This document shows positions 14,916 to 23,395 of a stretch of DNA of 64,000 bases, in pieces. The position numbers and the translations under genes are program-made. The stretch covers positions 299,994 through 363,993 of the forward strand of contig NZ_NXIA01000001.1 in NCBI RefSeq assembly GCF_002412165.1. Reading direction: 5' to 3'. This DNA is from Curtobacterium sp. 'Ferrero' (GTDB taxonomy: Bacteria; Actinomycetota; Actinomycetes; Actinomycetales; Microbacteriaceae). Below the pieces are notes generated by a model. That model did no database searches. It saw nothing but the letters and a program-made list of their open reading frames with translations, and was not told the origin of the DNA. Every line of letters begins with the position of its first letter. Within the stretch, counting starts at the first letter, position 1.

Positions 14916-16842
14916 CCCAGTTCCGCACGACAAGCAGCGCCACGAACACCATCGGCAGCTCGGAAGCACCCCACGCAATGCCGCCGCCGGTGTGTTGGTC
15001 AGCGAGGAGCGCAGCTTCGTTTGTTTGTCCGAGTGCGCGGAACCAGTCCAGTGCATACACCTCGGTTGAGGTCATCACTGCGACGCCGAAGAACGCATGG
15101 AACGCCAGCGTCGCCAGCAGCGCGATGATGAGGATCGGGTACGCGGGCCGTTGCGGGCCGGGGTCGACGCCGACGAAGACCCAGAAGAACAGGTAGCCGC
15201 TCAGCACGAAGTGGACGACCATGACGATGTGCCATTCGTGTGACTGCATCGCGGCTTGGAACGCCGGGGTGAAGTAGAACACCACGAGGGACCCGGCGAA
15301 GATCACCCCGGCCACCGCCGGCTTGGCCATGAATTGCATGTAGCGCGAATGCACGAACAGCATCAGCCACTCGCGGGCGCCGCGGGAGCCGTCGTTGCGC
15401 ACCGGCAGGGTGCGGAGCGCGAGCAGCACCGGGCCGCCGAGGACGAGCGGCAGCGGCACGAACATCATCAGGAGCATGTGCTGGATCATGTGCGAGGAGA
15501 AGTGGATCATGCCGTAAACGGCAGGGCCGCCGTTCATCGTCCAGATGAAAATGAGGCAGCCAGCGACCCAGCTGATTGTCCGCCCGATCGGCCACGCGTC
15601 GCCGCGCTTGCGAAGTTTGCGGACGGCGATGAGGTACCAGCCGATGCCGATGACGGCGAGTGCGGTCCATGCCCAGTCCCAGTGCCACGCGCTCAGGAAG
15701 TTCTGCAGGGTCTGGGTGGGCGGGTAGGTGAAGCCGATCAGCCCGTCACGCGTGTCTGCCCCGGTTTCCGGTGTCTGCGGGATCGGCGGTTGGCTCCGGG
15801 ATACGGCGACAGAGGCGCCGATCGCAATCGCCATGAAGATGATCTCGGCGAGTGCGAACCGGACGAATAGTCGACGGTTCGCTGGGTTTCGGAGGAGTCC
15901 TGGGACGAGTTTTCGGCGCTGCACGACGCCGGCGATGCCGAGGAGGATCAGCGCGGCCGCTTTGACGGTGATCAGCCACCCGTACGAGGTGGTGACCAGA
16001 TCTGCAGGTCCGGTGAGTCGGAGCGCCGCGTTGACGATGCCGGAGAACGCGACGGCGGCGAAGGACCAGCCGGCGAGGGTCGAGTATCGGGCAACAACAC
16101 GGCCGGTCGCGCCCTTGGTCATTGTGCGCAGCAGCAGCACGGCGGTGAGCCCACCAACCCAGACGCATACGCCGATCAGGTGGATCGCGAGTGAGTTCAC
16201 GGCGTTGGCGTGTTCGAGCGAGCCAGCTGCGTGCCCGGAAAGCGACAGCGGCAGAAGCGCGAAGATGGCGAAGACCGTGGCGACGGCGATGCTGGTCACC
16301 CGCGTTGCGAACGCGGCGACGATCGTTGCAATCAGGACCGCGTTCGCAGAGACGAGGTACACCTGCCCGGCTTCCAGACGGAAGAGAAACTCCGGAAACG
16401 TTCGCGCGAACACGGAGCTCGTGATCGGGGCGCCGATGGTGTTGGCGCCGGTGAAGACGATTCCGACCACGGCGGCGAGGAACCAGAGCGCGCCGCTCCA
16501 CGCCGCCCAGCGTGCGGCCCGGTACTGCGTCCAGGAGGCTCGGCCCCGTTCCTTGCGCTGCCCGGGCAGCGCGAACGCTGCGACGATGAGCAGCCCGATC
16601 GTGACTGCCGCCATGGCATCGTGGACTACTCGAGCGATGGGCAGGCCGTAGTCGACCAGCCTGCCGGCGTCGACGAGCTGCGTCGCTTCTCCGAGCGCAC
16701 CGGTCAAGGTCAGCCCGAGCAGCGTGCATGCCAGTGCCAGTGGTACCGCGACGACGAGTGTCGAGCGGACTGCTACCGCGTCCGGTGCGGCGCCAACGGG
16801 TGCGCCGTGGGTGTTTGCCGCGCGGTGGTTCGTGTCAGTCAA
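14791..16842 (-). CDS. CopD-CtaG fusion, copper import/oxidase-assembly membrane protein
   Basis: This 683-residue protein joins two membrane domains. Residues about 50-340 resemble the CopD copper-resistance domain, with HDAMAAVTIGL and SLAIHLIGVCVWVGGL. Residues about 370-640 resemble CtaG (caa3 oxidase assembly), with MIHFSSHMIQHMLLMM and HFVLSGYLFFW, His- and Met-rich helices near the outer face. Fused CopD-CtaG proteins are known in Actinobacteria and are thought to move copper toward extracytoplasmic cuproenzymes. The 3' end overlaps the acyltransferase convergently. A separate CtaG is at 18248. Confidence 0.85.
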   Translation of the reverse strand: MTDTNHRAANTHGAPVGAAPDAVAVRSTLVVAVPLALACTLLGLTLTGALGEATQLVDAGRLVDYGLPIARVVHDAMAAVTIGLLIVAAFALPGQRKERGRASWTQYRAARWAAWSGALWFLAAVVGIVFTGANTIGAPITSSVFARTFPEFLFRLEAGQVYLVSANAVLIATIVAAFATRVTSIAVATVFAIFALLPLSLSGHAAGSLEHANAVNSLAIHLIGVCVWVGGLTAVLLLRTMTKGATGRVVARYSTLAGWSFAAVAFSGIVNAALRLTGPADLVTTSYGWLITVKAAALILLGIAGVVQRRKLVPGLLRNPANRRLFVRFALAEIIFMAIAIGASVAVSRSQPPIPQTPETGADTRDGLIGFTYPPTQTLQNFLSAWHWDWAWTALAVIGIGWYLIAVRKLRKRGDAWPIGRTISWVAGCLIFIWTMNGGPAVYGMIHFSSHMIQHMLLMMFVPLPLVLGGPVLLALRTLPVRNDGSRGAREWLMLFVHSRYMQFMAKPAVAGVIFAGSLVVFYFTPAFQAAMQSHEWHIVMVVHFVLSGYLFFWVFVGVDPGPQRPAYPILIIALLATLAFHAFFGVAVMTSTEVYALDWFRALGQTNEAALLADQHTGGGIAWGASELPMVFVALLVVRNWVTSDKRDAKRLDRQAERDGDAELRAYNERLAAMNGRDRPHE

Positions 16843-16920
16843 TGGGTCATCACAGGTCGTTGTCGGGCCGCTGGTTCATCGCTGTGCAGCAGGTTCCGGG
16901 GTGGAGAAGCATGCGACGTG

Positions 16921-17841
16921 TCAGACGTGGGGGGTGTGTTCGTGTTGGCTGTGTCCGGCCGGTTCCAGCTGGAAGGTGGAGTGCTCGACGCTGACCTCGA
17001 AGTGTTCCGCGACGCACCGCTGGAGGTCATCGAGTAGTGCCGGCACGCTGCCGTCGGTGAAACAGGCGGAGTCAATGCTGACATGTGCGGTGAGCACCGG
17101 CAGGCCCGTCGCGATCTGGGACGCGTGGAGGTCGTGCACATCGATCACGTGTTCCCGCTCGAGCAGGTGTGTGCGGACGTCGTCGAGGTTCAGGCCTGTC
17201 GGCGTGGACTCGAGCAACACGTTCACGGTCTCTCGGAGCAGCTTGAACGCCCGCGGCAGGATGAGCACGCCGATGAGAAGCCCTGCGATGGCGTCGGCTC
17301 CGCCCCAACCGGTGACGGCGATGATGATCGCGGCGATGATGACGGCGACGGATCCGAGGGCGTCGTTGAGGACCTCGAGGAACGCGGCTCGGAGGTTGAA
17401 GTTCGCGTTCCGTCCGGAGGCGAGCACCAGGATCGACGCGATGTTACCGACGAGGCCGATGATGCCGAAGACGAACAGCCCCCCGGAGGCAATCTCCGGA
17501 GGTGCGAACAGCCGCTGGACCCCTTCGATGAGGACGAACAGCCCGACCGCGAGCAGGACTGCTGCCTGCGCTGTGGCAGAGAGCACCTCGGCGCGGGCGA
17601 AGCCCCAGGTGCGCTTCGCAGTCGTGGGTCGTCGTGCGAGGTTCGCCGCGACGAGTGCAGTTGCCAGCCCGCCGGCGTCGGTGAGCATGTGTGCTGCGTC
17701 GACGAGGAGCGCGAGGCTGTTGGTCGCAATGGCACCGATGACTTCGGCGACGAGGATCGTTGCGGTGATGCCAAAGGCGATCGCGAGGCGCCGGCGGTTC
17801 ACGGCGTGCGCGTCGATGCCATGGTCGTGCGGAGTGCTCAT
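16921..17841 (-). CDS. czcD: CDF-family zinc/cobalt exporter (CzcD-like)
   Basis: This 306-residue cation-diffusion-facilitator has six helices and a cytoplasmic C-terminal domain. The metal site is visible as DAAHMLTDAGG in helix 2 (His and Asp) and EVLNDALGS in helix 5, where Asn-Asp replaces the usual His-Asp. His clusters lie at both ends (MSTPHDHGIDAH; HSQHEHTPHV). It exports Zn, Co or Cd in exchange for protons. Its start overlaps the stop of the ArsR regulator gene upstream, so the pair forms an operon controlled by that regulator. Confidence 0.88.
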   Translation of the reverse strand: MSTPHDHGIDAHAVNRRRLAIAFGITATILVAEVIGAIATNSLALLVDAAHMLTDAGGLATALVAANLARRPTTAKRTWGFARAEVLSATAQAAVLLAVGLFVLIEGVQRLFAPPEIASGGLFVFGIIGLVGNIASILVLASGRNANFNLRAAFLEVLNDALGSVAVIIAAIIIAVTGWGGADAIAGLLIGVLILPRAFKLLRETVNVLLESTPTGLNLDDVRTHLLEREHVIDVHDLHASQIATGLPVLTAHVSIDSACFTDGSVPALLDDLQRCVAEHFEVSVEHSTFQLEPAGHSQHEHTPHV

Positions 17842-18200
17842 GCGTCGTGCTCCGTGTTGTGATGGTGCCGGACGACGTCGCCGACGGTGTGCTCGGCCTG
17901 GAAGATGGCGTCGTGCACGAGCTTGTTGGCGTGGTCGTTCGCGAGGCGGTAGTAGACCCGGTTGCCCTCCTGCCGGGTGGTGACCATGCGGGCCATGCGC
18001 AGCTTCGCGAGATGCTGCGACACGGCGGTCTGGGATCGGTCAACGACGGCAGCGAGGTGCCCCACCGGCATCTCCTCCTCCCGGAGCGCGAGGACGAGCC
18101 GGATGCGAGTCGGGTCGGCGAGCATGGCGAAGATCTCGGCGGCCAGTTCGACGTGTGCATCGTCGAACTCCGCCAACCCCACATTCGAATATTCGCTCAT
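17838..18200 (-). CDS. ArsR/SmtB-family zinc-type repressor
   Basis: This 120-residue winged-helix protein begins at the ATG at 18198-18200, which lies inside its own operator. The DNA-binding helix reads DRSQTAVSQHLAKLRMA. Histidines occur in the last helix and tail (NDHANKLVHDAIFQAEH, RHHHNTEHDA), the region of the alpha-5 site used by Zn sensors CzrA and NmtR; the exact ligand set is not certain because one usual His appears to be Gln. The gene is coupled to the CDF exporter. Confidence 0.82.
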   Translation of the reverse strand: MSEYSNVGLAEFDDAHVELAAEIFAMLADPTRIRLVLALREEEMPVGHLAAVVDRSQTAVSQHLAKLRMARMVTTRQEGNRVYYRLANDHANKLVHDAIFQAEHTVGDVVRHHHNTEHDA

Positions 18201-18208
18201 GCGAATAT
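18189..18208. promoter_or_regulatory. SmtB-type operator covering the regulator's start codon
   Basis: ATATTCGC-TCAT-GCGAATAT is a perfect 8-4-8 inverted repeat, like the SmtB/NmtR operators with AT-rich half sites. The central CAT is the complement of the ATG start of the ArsR-family gene. It lies 40 bases before the ctaG start on the other strand, so both the zinc operon and the plus-strand operon could be affected. Confidence 0.75.
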
Positions 18209-18247
18209 GGTTGCATGTTGATGGTGAGGTGTCTACCGTCGGGTGGC

Positions 18248-19213
18248 ATGGAATCGCTGGCGTGGATACCGACCGCACCGCCCACCCTGGCCGCGTTGCT
18301 CGCACCGACGCTGCAGCCCGTGCCCGTGATCCCCGTGATCGCGTTGCTGCTCGCTGCCGCGTACGTGACCGGATGGCTGCGCATTCGGCTGCAACGCCGG
18401 CCGTGGCCGATGTGGCGGGGCGTGCTGTTCCTGACTGGCTGCGTTCTGCTTGCGGTCACGATGGGCGCCGGCATCGAGGGCTACGGCTTCGTGCTGTTCT
18501 CCGCGTTCATGTTCCAGCAGCTCACACTGATGATGACCGTTCCGCTGCTGCTCGTCCTCGGCGCACCGGGCACGTTGCTCCTCCGAGCGACACCGCATCG
18601 CGGCCCCGGTCGGCTGGTGTTGCAGTCGGCGATGTTCGGGCTGCGATCACGGATCGGACGGTTCCTGCTGCATCCCGGGTTCATGATTCCGCTGTTCCTG
18701 ATCACCTTCTACGGCCTCTACCTCACCAGCGCCGCCGACGCGCTCCTCCAGACCTGGGCCGGACACGTCGGCCTCGAGCTCGCGTTCCTCGCCGCCGGAG
18801 TGCTCTTCACCGCTCCGCTGATTCCCACCGACCCGCTGCCACGCCGACAGGGGCACCTCGGCCGGCTGCTGGATGCGTTTCTGGAGATGCCGCTGCACGC
18901 GTTTTTCGGTGTCATCCTGATGATGGCGACCGTGCCGCTCGTGCCCGCATTCACTGACATCCCTGCCGCGTGGGGTATCACCGCCGTCGGCGACCAAGCG
19001 TTCGCGGGCGGGCTGGCATGGTCCTACGGAGAGGCACCCTCGCTCGCGTTGGTGCTGATCCTGATGACCAGCTGGTTCCGCCACGAATCTCGGAAGAGCC
19101 GGGAGCGGGACCGTGCGATCGATCGCGACGGCGACCCCGATCTGGACGCCTACAACGCGCACCTCGCACGGCTGCAAGGACGGACCATCCCACCCCACGA
19201 GCAGCACGGGTGA
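18248..19213 (+). CDS. ctaG: CtaG-like copper-handling membrane protein
   Basis: This 321-residue protein has seven to eight helices and belongs to the CtaG/caa3 oxidase assembly family. Met- and His-bearing helices include SAFMFQQLTLMMTVPLLLVL and HAFFGVILMMATVPLV. The ATG at 18248 has GGGTGG just upstream; another ATG lies at 18215 but would be inside the divergent promoter. It opens the plus-strand series that continues with a DUF6153-like gene, M23 peptidases and CopC. It resembles the CtaG half of the fusion at 14791. Confidence 0.8.
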   Translation: MESLAWIPTAPPTLAALLAPTLQPVPVIPVIALLLAAAYVTGWLRIRLQRRPWPMWRGVLFLTGCVLLAVTMGAGIEGYGFVLFSAFMFQQLTLMMTVPLLLVLGAPGTLLLRATPHRGPGRLVLQSAMFGLRSRIGRFLLHPGFMIPLFLITFYGLYLTSAADALLQTWAGHVGLELAFLAAGVLFTAPLIPTDPLPRRQGHLGRLLDAFLEMPLHAFFGVILMMATVPLVPAFTDIPAAWGITAVGDQAFAGGLAWSYGEAPSLALVLILMTSWFRHESRKSRERDRAIDRDGDPDLDAYNAHLARLQGRTIPPHEQHG

Positions 19214-19324
19214 CCCACCGGCACCGCACGTCCAGACGTCCGAACACGCCCAGCGAACTCACCTGTGGCGCTTGACAGGGTCCTGCACAATAGATGCGGC
19301 CGCACCGATCGGGCCATCCTCATC

Positions 19325-19732
19325 ATGACGACGCTTCGCCACCTCCTCCCGCTCCGGCTGCTTCGCGCTGCCACCGCGGTGATCGCAGCCGTCCTGCTGC
19401 TGCTCGGCGCGATGACGTTGCAGAACCTGGCCGCGCACACGGACGACCCGGTGGCGAGCCTCACCGGCGCATCCACCGTGTCCGAACTGGAACAGGACAC
19501 CTCCGGCGCCGCCCACGTGGACCAGCACGAAGGCGTCAGCGGCATCTTCTGCGCACTGCTGGGACTGGCGGCGCTGGTGATGAGTGCCGGCCTCGTCCTG
19601 GCGCTGCTTGCGCACGACCTCCGCCGTCCGTTGTTCTCCTTGTCGCGGGTACTCGCCAGACTGCGACCGCGGCTCATCCGACAGGACCAGACAGCGGTAT
19701 CGCTGACGGTCCTGTCGATCGCACGCGTCTGA
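19325..19732 (+). CDS. DUF6153-like two-helix membrane protein, His poor
   Basis: This 135-residue protein has a helix near residues 13-33, a short outer loop with a few His (AAHVDQHEG), and a second helix. Length and layout match the gene at 7191, but most His and Met residues and two of three Cys are missing. The upstream DNA has TTGACA at 19272 and the motif GTCCTGCAC-N-ATAGA also found before 7191. Function unknown; position in the copper cluster suggests an accessory role. Confidence 0.55.
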   Translation: MTTLRHLLPLRLLRAATAVIAAVLLLLGAMTLQNLAAHTDDPVASLTGASTVSELEQDTSGAAHVDQHEGVSGIFCALLGLAALVMSAGLVLALLAHDLRRPLFSLSRVLARLRPRLIRQDQTAVSLTVLSIARV

Positions 19733-19744
19733 TTCTCCTTCCGG

Positions 19745-19767
19745 ACGACCCCGCTCCCTGGGGTCGT
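19745..19767 (+). terminator. Stem-loop after the DUF6153-like gene
   Basis: ACGACCCC-GCTCCCT-GGGGTCGT is a perfect 8-bp stem with a 7-base loop, 13 bases after the stop codon. It probably terminates or trims the upstream transcript, separating it from the M23-copC operon. Confidence 0.45.
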
Positions 19768-19810
19768 CGACTGCGTCTTGCCCGCTCAACGGAAGCCTTC
19801 TTGCAGACCT

Positions 19811-20671
19811 GTGACGAACCAGACCGCTCTCCTGCCCGATCCCCCAACTCCCCTCACGCGCCGCGCAGCCCTCGACGCTGAACGCCTCGCCCAGCGAGCA
19901 CGCGCCCCCCGGCAGCTCCGACACCGACCCCTTCCCCGTCCGCGCATCGTCACGGGCTCCCCCACTCGCCCGAGGAGGGCTCTCTCCTCGCAGTTGGTGA
20001 TAACGAGTGCAGCAGCAGCCGTCGTGCTCTTTGCAACTGCCGCACTGCCTGGGCCGGCAACGGCATCCGTGGCCGCGCCGGCGACGATCCTCGCCCCCGG
20101 CGTGACCGGTCAGAGCCTCCAGGTGGCGGCTGCGGCGTTGGACCCCACCGTTCAGCGCGACTCCTTCACCGTCAGCACCCCGGCAGTGGTCAGCAGCACA
20201 CCGGGTACTGCAACCGGTCAGGTGGGCGCCGTCACCGGCGGGGGTGATGTTCGCTGGCCGTTCCCCGGTCCGGTGCCGCAGAGCTCCGGCTTCGGGTATC
20301 GCATTGCGCCATGCGCCACCTGCTCAACAGCGCATCAGGGCCTCGACCTCACCCCCGGAGCTGGCACCCCCATCGGCGCCGTCGCGGATGGCGTGGTCCG
20401 CGTCTCCGGTCGGCATTCGGAGTTCGGGCAGTACGTGATCATCGACCACCAGGTCGGCGGGCAGCTCGTGTCCACGCTGTACGCCCACATGATCATCGGT
20501 TCGTCCCCGCTCCGGACGGGGCAACGCGTCGCTGTCGGCGACCGGGTGGGGCTTGTCGGGTCTTCCGGTCGCAGTACCGGAGCGCACCTGCACCTCGAGG
20601 TGCATCAGGGCGGCGCCACTCCCATCGACCCGGAAGCGTGGCTGCGCAGCAATGCTGGCCGCAACTTCTAA
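19811..20671 (+). CDS. M23 peptidase with CxxC, paralog of the 8490 gene
   Basis: The 286-residue product begins at GTG 19811; its N-terminus TPLTRRAALDAER aligns with that of the paralog at 8490, which supports this start. One membrane helix (about residues 60-80) is followed by a linker and the M23 domain with HQGLD and HLHLEV zinc-ligand motifs. APCATCSTAH again places a CxxC before the first zinc His. The neighbouring CopC, DsbA- and TlpA-like genes suggest that its cysteines may be redox managed or bind copper. Confidence 0.8.
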   Translation: MTNQTALLPDPPTPLTRRAALDAERLAQRARAPRQLRHRPLPRPRIVTGSPTRPRRALSSQLVITSAAAAVVLFATAALPGPATASVAAPATILAPGVTGQSLQVAAAALDPTVQRDSFTVSTPAVVSSTPGTATGQVGAVTGGGDVRWPFPGPVPQSSGFGYRIAPCATCSTAHQGLDLTPGAGTPIGAVADGVVRVSGRHSEFGQYVIIDHQVGGQLVSTLYAHMIIGSSPLRTGQRVAVGDRVGLVGSSGRSTGAHLHLEVHQGGATPIDPEAWLRSNAGRNF

Positions 20672-20684
20672 CAGGAAGGCACTC

Positions 20685-21278
20685 GTGCGACTTCGCACCC
20701 TTATCGCAACCCTCATCCCGGCAACTGTGCTCGCCACGGCACTGACCATGGCTGCCCCGGCAAGTGCGCACGACGCCCTCGCATCAGCAACGCCCGCCGC
20801 CGACACCACCATCAGCGGCGACCTCAACGCGGTCACCCTGACGTTTTCGGAGCAGCCGTTGGCGGGGCTGGAATCCGGACTGGTGATCAGCGTCATCGGG
20901 CCCTACGGGTCCGAAGTCACCACGGGCACGCTGAACGTCGACGGCAGCACCCTCACCAAACCCGTCGATGTCGCTGCCCCCGGCACGTACAAACTCGCCT
21001 GGCGCAGCGTCTCCGTCGATGGGCACCCGATCTCCGGCGGCTACCAGTTCACCTCCACCGGCAGCACCGCATCCGCAACCCCGACAGCCTCAGCCGCACC
21101 GTCGACACCCGCAGCAACCGCCTCCCCGACCGCAACAGGAACAGCAACAGCCCAGGGCGGCAGCGCGAAGGACACCAGCCCGGCGATCTGGGCACTTGGC
21201 GGTCTGACCGGGCTGTTCGTCCTCGCGGTCGTCGGGATCCTGCTCATCACCCGCCGCCGCCCGAAGGCCCCCGAATGA
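20685..21278 (+). CDS. copC: CopC/YobA-type copper-binding protein
   Basis: This 197-residue exported protein starts at GTG 20685 with AGGAAGG six bases upstream. A signal peptide ends at ASA-HDAL, leaving His29 as the mature N-terminal residue, the Cu(II) ligand in CopC proteins. The beta-sandwich has the conserved VSVDGHPISGGYQF, with its second copper His. A long Thr/Ala/Ser linker and one C-terminal helix (GLTGLFVLAVVGILLI) anchor it to the membrane. It probably binds or passes copper outside the cell, perhaps with CopD or CtaG. Confidence 0.88.
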   Translation: MRLRTLIATLIPATVLATALTMAAPASAHDALASATPAADTTISGDLNAVTLTFSEQPLAGLESGLVISVIGPYGSEVTTGTLNVDGSTLTKPVDVAAPGTYKLAWRSVSVDGHPISGGYQFTSTGSTASATPTASAAPSTPAATASPTATGTATAQGGSAKDTSPAIWALGGLTGLFVLAVVGILLITRRRPKAPE

Positions 21279-22495
21279 TGCGGCGCACCACGCTCGCCGC
21301 GGCCACCATCATCGGGATCGTCATCGCTGCGCTGCCCGCAGCACCCGCGGCGGCAGCAACGGCACCGAGCTGGGCAGACGTCCTCCGCGCTCGAGGCGAC
21401 GAAGCGGCCGCCTCCCGGCAGGCCGAGCAGATCGCCGCGCTCGTCGCGGAACTCGAAGAAACGACCGCGACGGCCAAGGCGAACGCTGCCGCCCGCGGAC
21501 GCGAGCTGCAAGTCGCTCAGGACGCCGCTGACACTGCGGCTGGCCGCTTCGACACGCTCACCGCGCAGGCCGACGAAGCACGAGCGGATGCCGCCGGCGC
21601 GGAGGAGCAGATCGCGTCCTGGTCGGCGTATCTCTCCCGGTCGGCAGGACGCGATCTCACGGTGAGTATTACGGCGGACACTGACGATCTCCTCTCCCGT
21701 CTGGGCACAGCGTCCAAGGTCACCGACACCATGAACACCGCCCTCGGCGACGCCGCTACCAAGGCTGGGACCGCGACGGCGTTGAGCAAGCAAGCGAAGG
21801 CCGCCAAGCGCAAGCGGGACCAGCTCCGGAACACCGCTGCCGGCGCCTTCACGGCCGCGTCGACGGCCGCCACTGCCGCTGCCGCTGCGGAGGCCACCCA
21901 GCGCAGCCGACAGCGGGAACTCACCGACCAGCTTGCGGTGCTCCGCAATCGGACGCTGAGTACGGAGGCGGCGTACACGGAGGCTGAGCGGCGCCGCGCT
22001 GCAGCCGCGCGAGCCGCCGCGGCGGCTGCTGCAGCACAAGCTGCGCAGAACCGTCCGCAGACCCCGTCGAACCCCGGGGCCGTTTCCGCATCGGGATGGA
22101 CGATGCCGATCACGTCGTACAGCTCGTACCAGGCGTACGGCAACCGGCTGCACCCGGTCCTTGGCTACTACCGCCTCCACGCGGGCGATGACTTCGGAGC
22201 CGCATGTGGCACGGGCCTCTACGCCGCGTCCGCCGGCACCGTCACCTACGCCGGCCCCTACGGCGGCTACGGAAACCTCATCACCATCGACCACGGCGGC
22301 GGCGTCACCACCAACTACGCGCACATGTTCACCGCCGGCGTGCAAGTCACCGTCGGACAGCGCGTCAACGCCGGACAGAAAATCGCGGAAGTCGGCAACG
22401 CCGGACTCTCCACCGGCTGCCACCTGCACTTCGAGGTGCGGCAGGGCGGCACCGCGACCCCGCCAACCCCGTTCCTCAACGGCAAGGGCGCCTGA
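21275..22495 (+). CDS. Secreted M23 peptidase with coiled-coil N-terminal region
   Basis: This 406-residue protein has a signal peptide (cleavage after APAAAA), a long Ala-rich coiled coil (residues about 35-260, two blocks), and a C-terminal M23 domain with RLHAGDDFGAACG and CHLHFEVRQGG, the zinc ligands. The layout resembles EnvC/NlpD-like or RipA-associated factors, in which a coiled coil positions or restrains a peptidase. It overlaps the copC stop. It differs from the two CxxC-type M23 proteins of this island in domain order. Confidence 0.82.
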   Translation: MMRRTTLAAATIIGIVIAALPAAPAAAATAPSWADVLRARGDEAAASRQAEQIAALVAELEETTATAKANAAARGRELQVAQDAADTAAGRFDTLTAQADEARADAAGAEEQIASWSAYLSRSAGRDLTVSITADTDDLLSRLGTASKVTDTMNTALGDAATKAGTATALSKQAKAAKRKRDQLRNTAAGAFTAASTAATAAAAAEATQRSRQRELTDQLAVLRNRTLSTEAAYTEAERRRAAAARAAAAAAAAQAAQNRPQTPSNPGAVSASGWTMPITSYSSYQAYGNRLHPVLGYYRLHAGDDFGAACGTGLYAASAGTVTYAGPYGGYGNLITIDHGGGVTTNYAHMFTAGVQVTVGQRVNAGQKIAEVGNAGLSTGCHLHFEVRQGGTATPPTPFLNGKGA

Positions 22496-22731
22496 TGGGG
22501 TCCATACGGACGACCTGGTCAGCCGTGCAGGTAATCGTCCTCACGATCGCCGTCGCCGCCTGCAGCGTGATGCTGCTCCGTGACGGCCCAGGACCGGGCA
22601 GCGTCTACGTGATCGGCGCGGTCTGCTTCGGTTTCGCCCTCATCGGCCACATCACCGTCCTCCTCCTCGCACGTTCCGCTCGGGGCCGCGCCCCCAATCC
22701 CCACTCAACAAAGGGACCCCATGACTCGTAG
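22495..22731 (+). CDS. Small two-helix membrane protein, unknown
   Basis: This is a 78-residue protein with two hydrophobic segments (VIVLTIAVAACSVMLL and YVIGAVCFGFALIGHITVLLLA). Its ATG shares the A of the preceding TGA stop and its 3' end overlaps the DsbA-like gene by 11 bases, so it is part of the operon and translationally coupled on both sides. I do not recognise a family. Confidence 0.6.
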   Translation: MGSIRTTWSAVQVIVLTIAVAACSVMLLRDGPGPGSVYVIGAVCFGFALIGHITVLLLARSARGRAPNPHSTKGPHDS

Positions 22732-23395
22732 CACCCGCATCGGTGTCGTATCCGGCCTCATCGCCGGCGCACTCGTCCTCATCGTTACCGCCGTCTTCAT
22801 CATCCGCGCCAACGTTCCCTCAGCGCCAACCGCAGCAACGGCGGCGTCTTCGAGCCCAACCGGTGCCGTGACGCCAACACGGGTGCTCGGCCCTCCCGGC
22901 AAGGGCGCCGTGACCGTCGTCGAATTCCTCGACTTCGAGTGCGAAGCCTGCGCGGCGTTCTACCCCTACGTCGAGGAGCTCCGCCAGAAGTACAAGGGCG
23001 ACGTCACCTTCGGATTCCGATACTTCCCCCTCCCCGGCCACGGCAACTCCCGCACTTCCGCCGCCGCCGTCGAAGCCGCCGCCCAGCAGAACAAGGTCGA
23101 AGACATGTACCAGCGGATGTACGAGACGCAGAAGGAGTGGGGCGAGCGAGGCACCGACTCGCAGGCCGAACGGTTCCGCGGTTACGCAGAAGACCTGGGC
23201 CTGAACATGAGCCAATACGACCGCGACGTCACCAGCAAAGCAGTGCTTGAGCGCATTCAGCGGGACGTTGATCTCGGTACGACACTCGGCGTGAACAGCA
23301 CACCTACGTTCTTCATCAACGGCGAATTGGTTCCCCTGCAGACCTACACGGACCTGGAAGCTGCTGTGGCAGACGCGGTACAGGAAACACGATGA
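22721..23395 (+). CDS. DsbA-family thiol oxidoreductase, membrane anchored
   Basis: This 224-residue protein has an N-terminal helix, a short linker and a DsbA-like domain with active site FECEACAAF (Cys74, Cys77) and the cis-Pro loop VNSTPTFFINGE. It resembles actinobacterial DsbA-like or BdbD/MdbA proteins that form or isomerise disulfides outside the membrane. Its start lies inside the preceding small gene and its end overlaps the TlpA-like gene. Together with TlpA and CcdA it makes a complete extracytoplasmic thiol-redox set. Confidence 0.88.
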   Translation: MTRSTRIGVVSGLIAGALVLIVTAVFIIRANVPSAPTAATAASSSPTGAVTPTRVLGPPGKGAVTVVEFLDFECEACAAFYPYVEELRQKYKGDVTFGFRYFPLPGHGNSRTSAAAVEAAAQQNKVEDMYQRMYETQKEWGERGTDSQAERFRGYAEDLGLNMSQYDRDVTSKAVLERIQRDVDLGTTLGVNSTPTFFINGELVPLQTYTDLEAAVADAVQETR

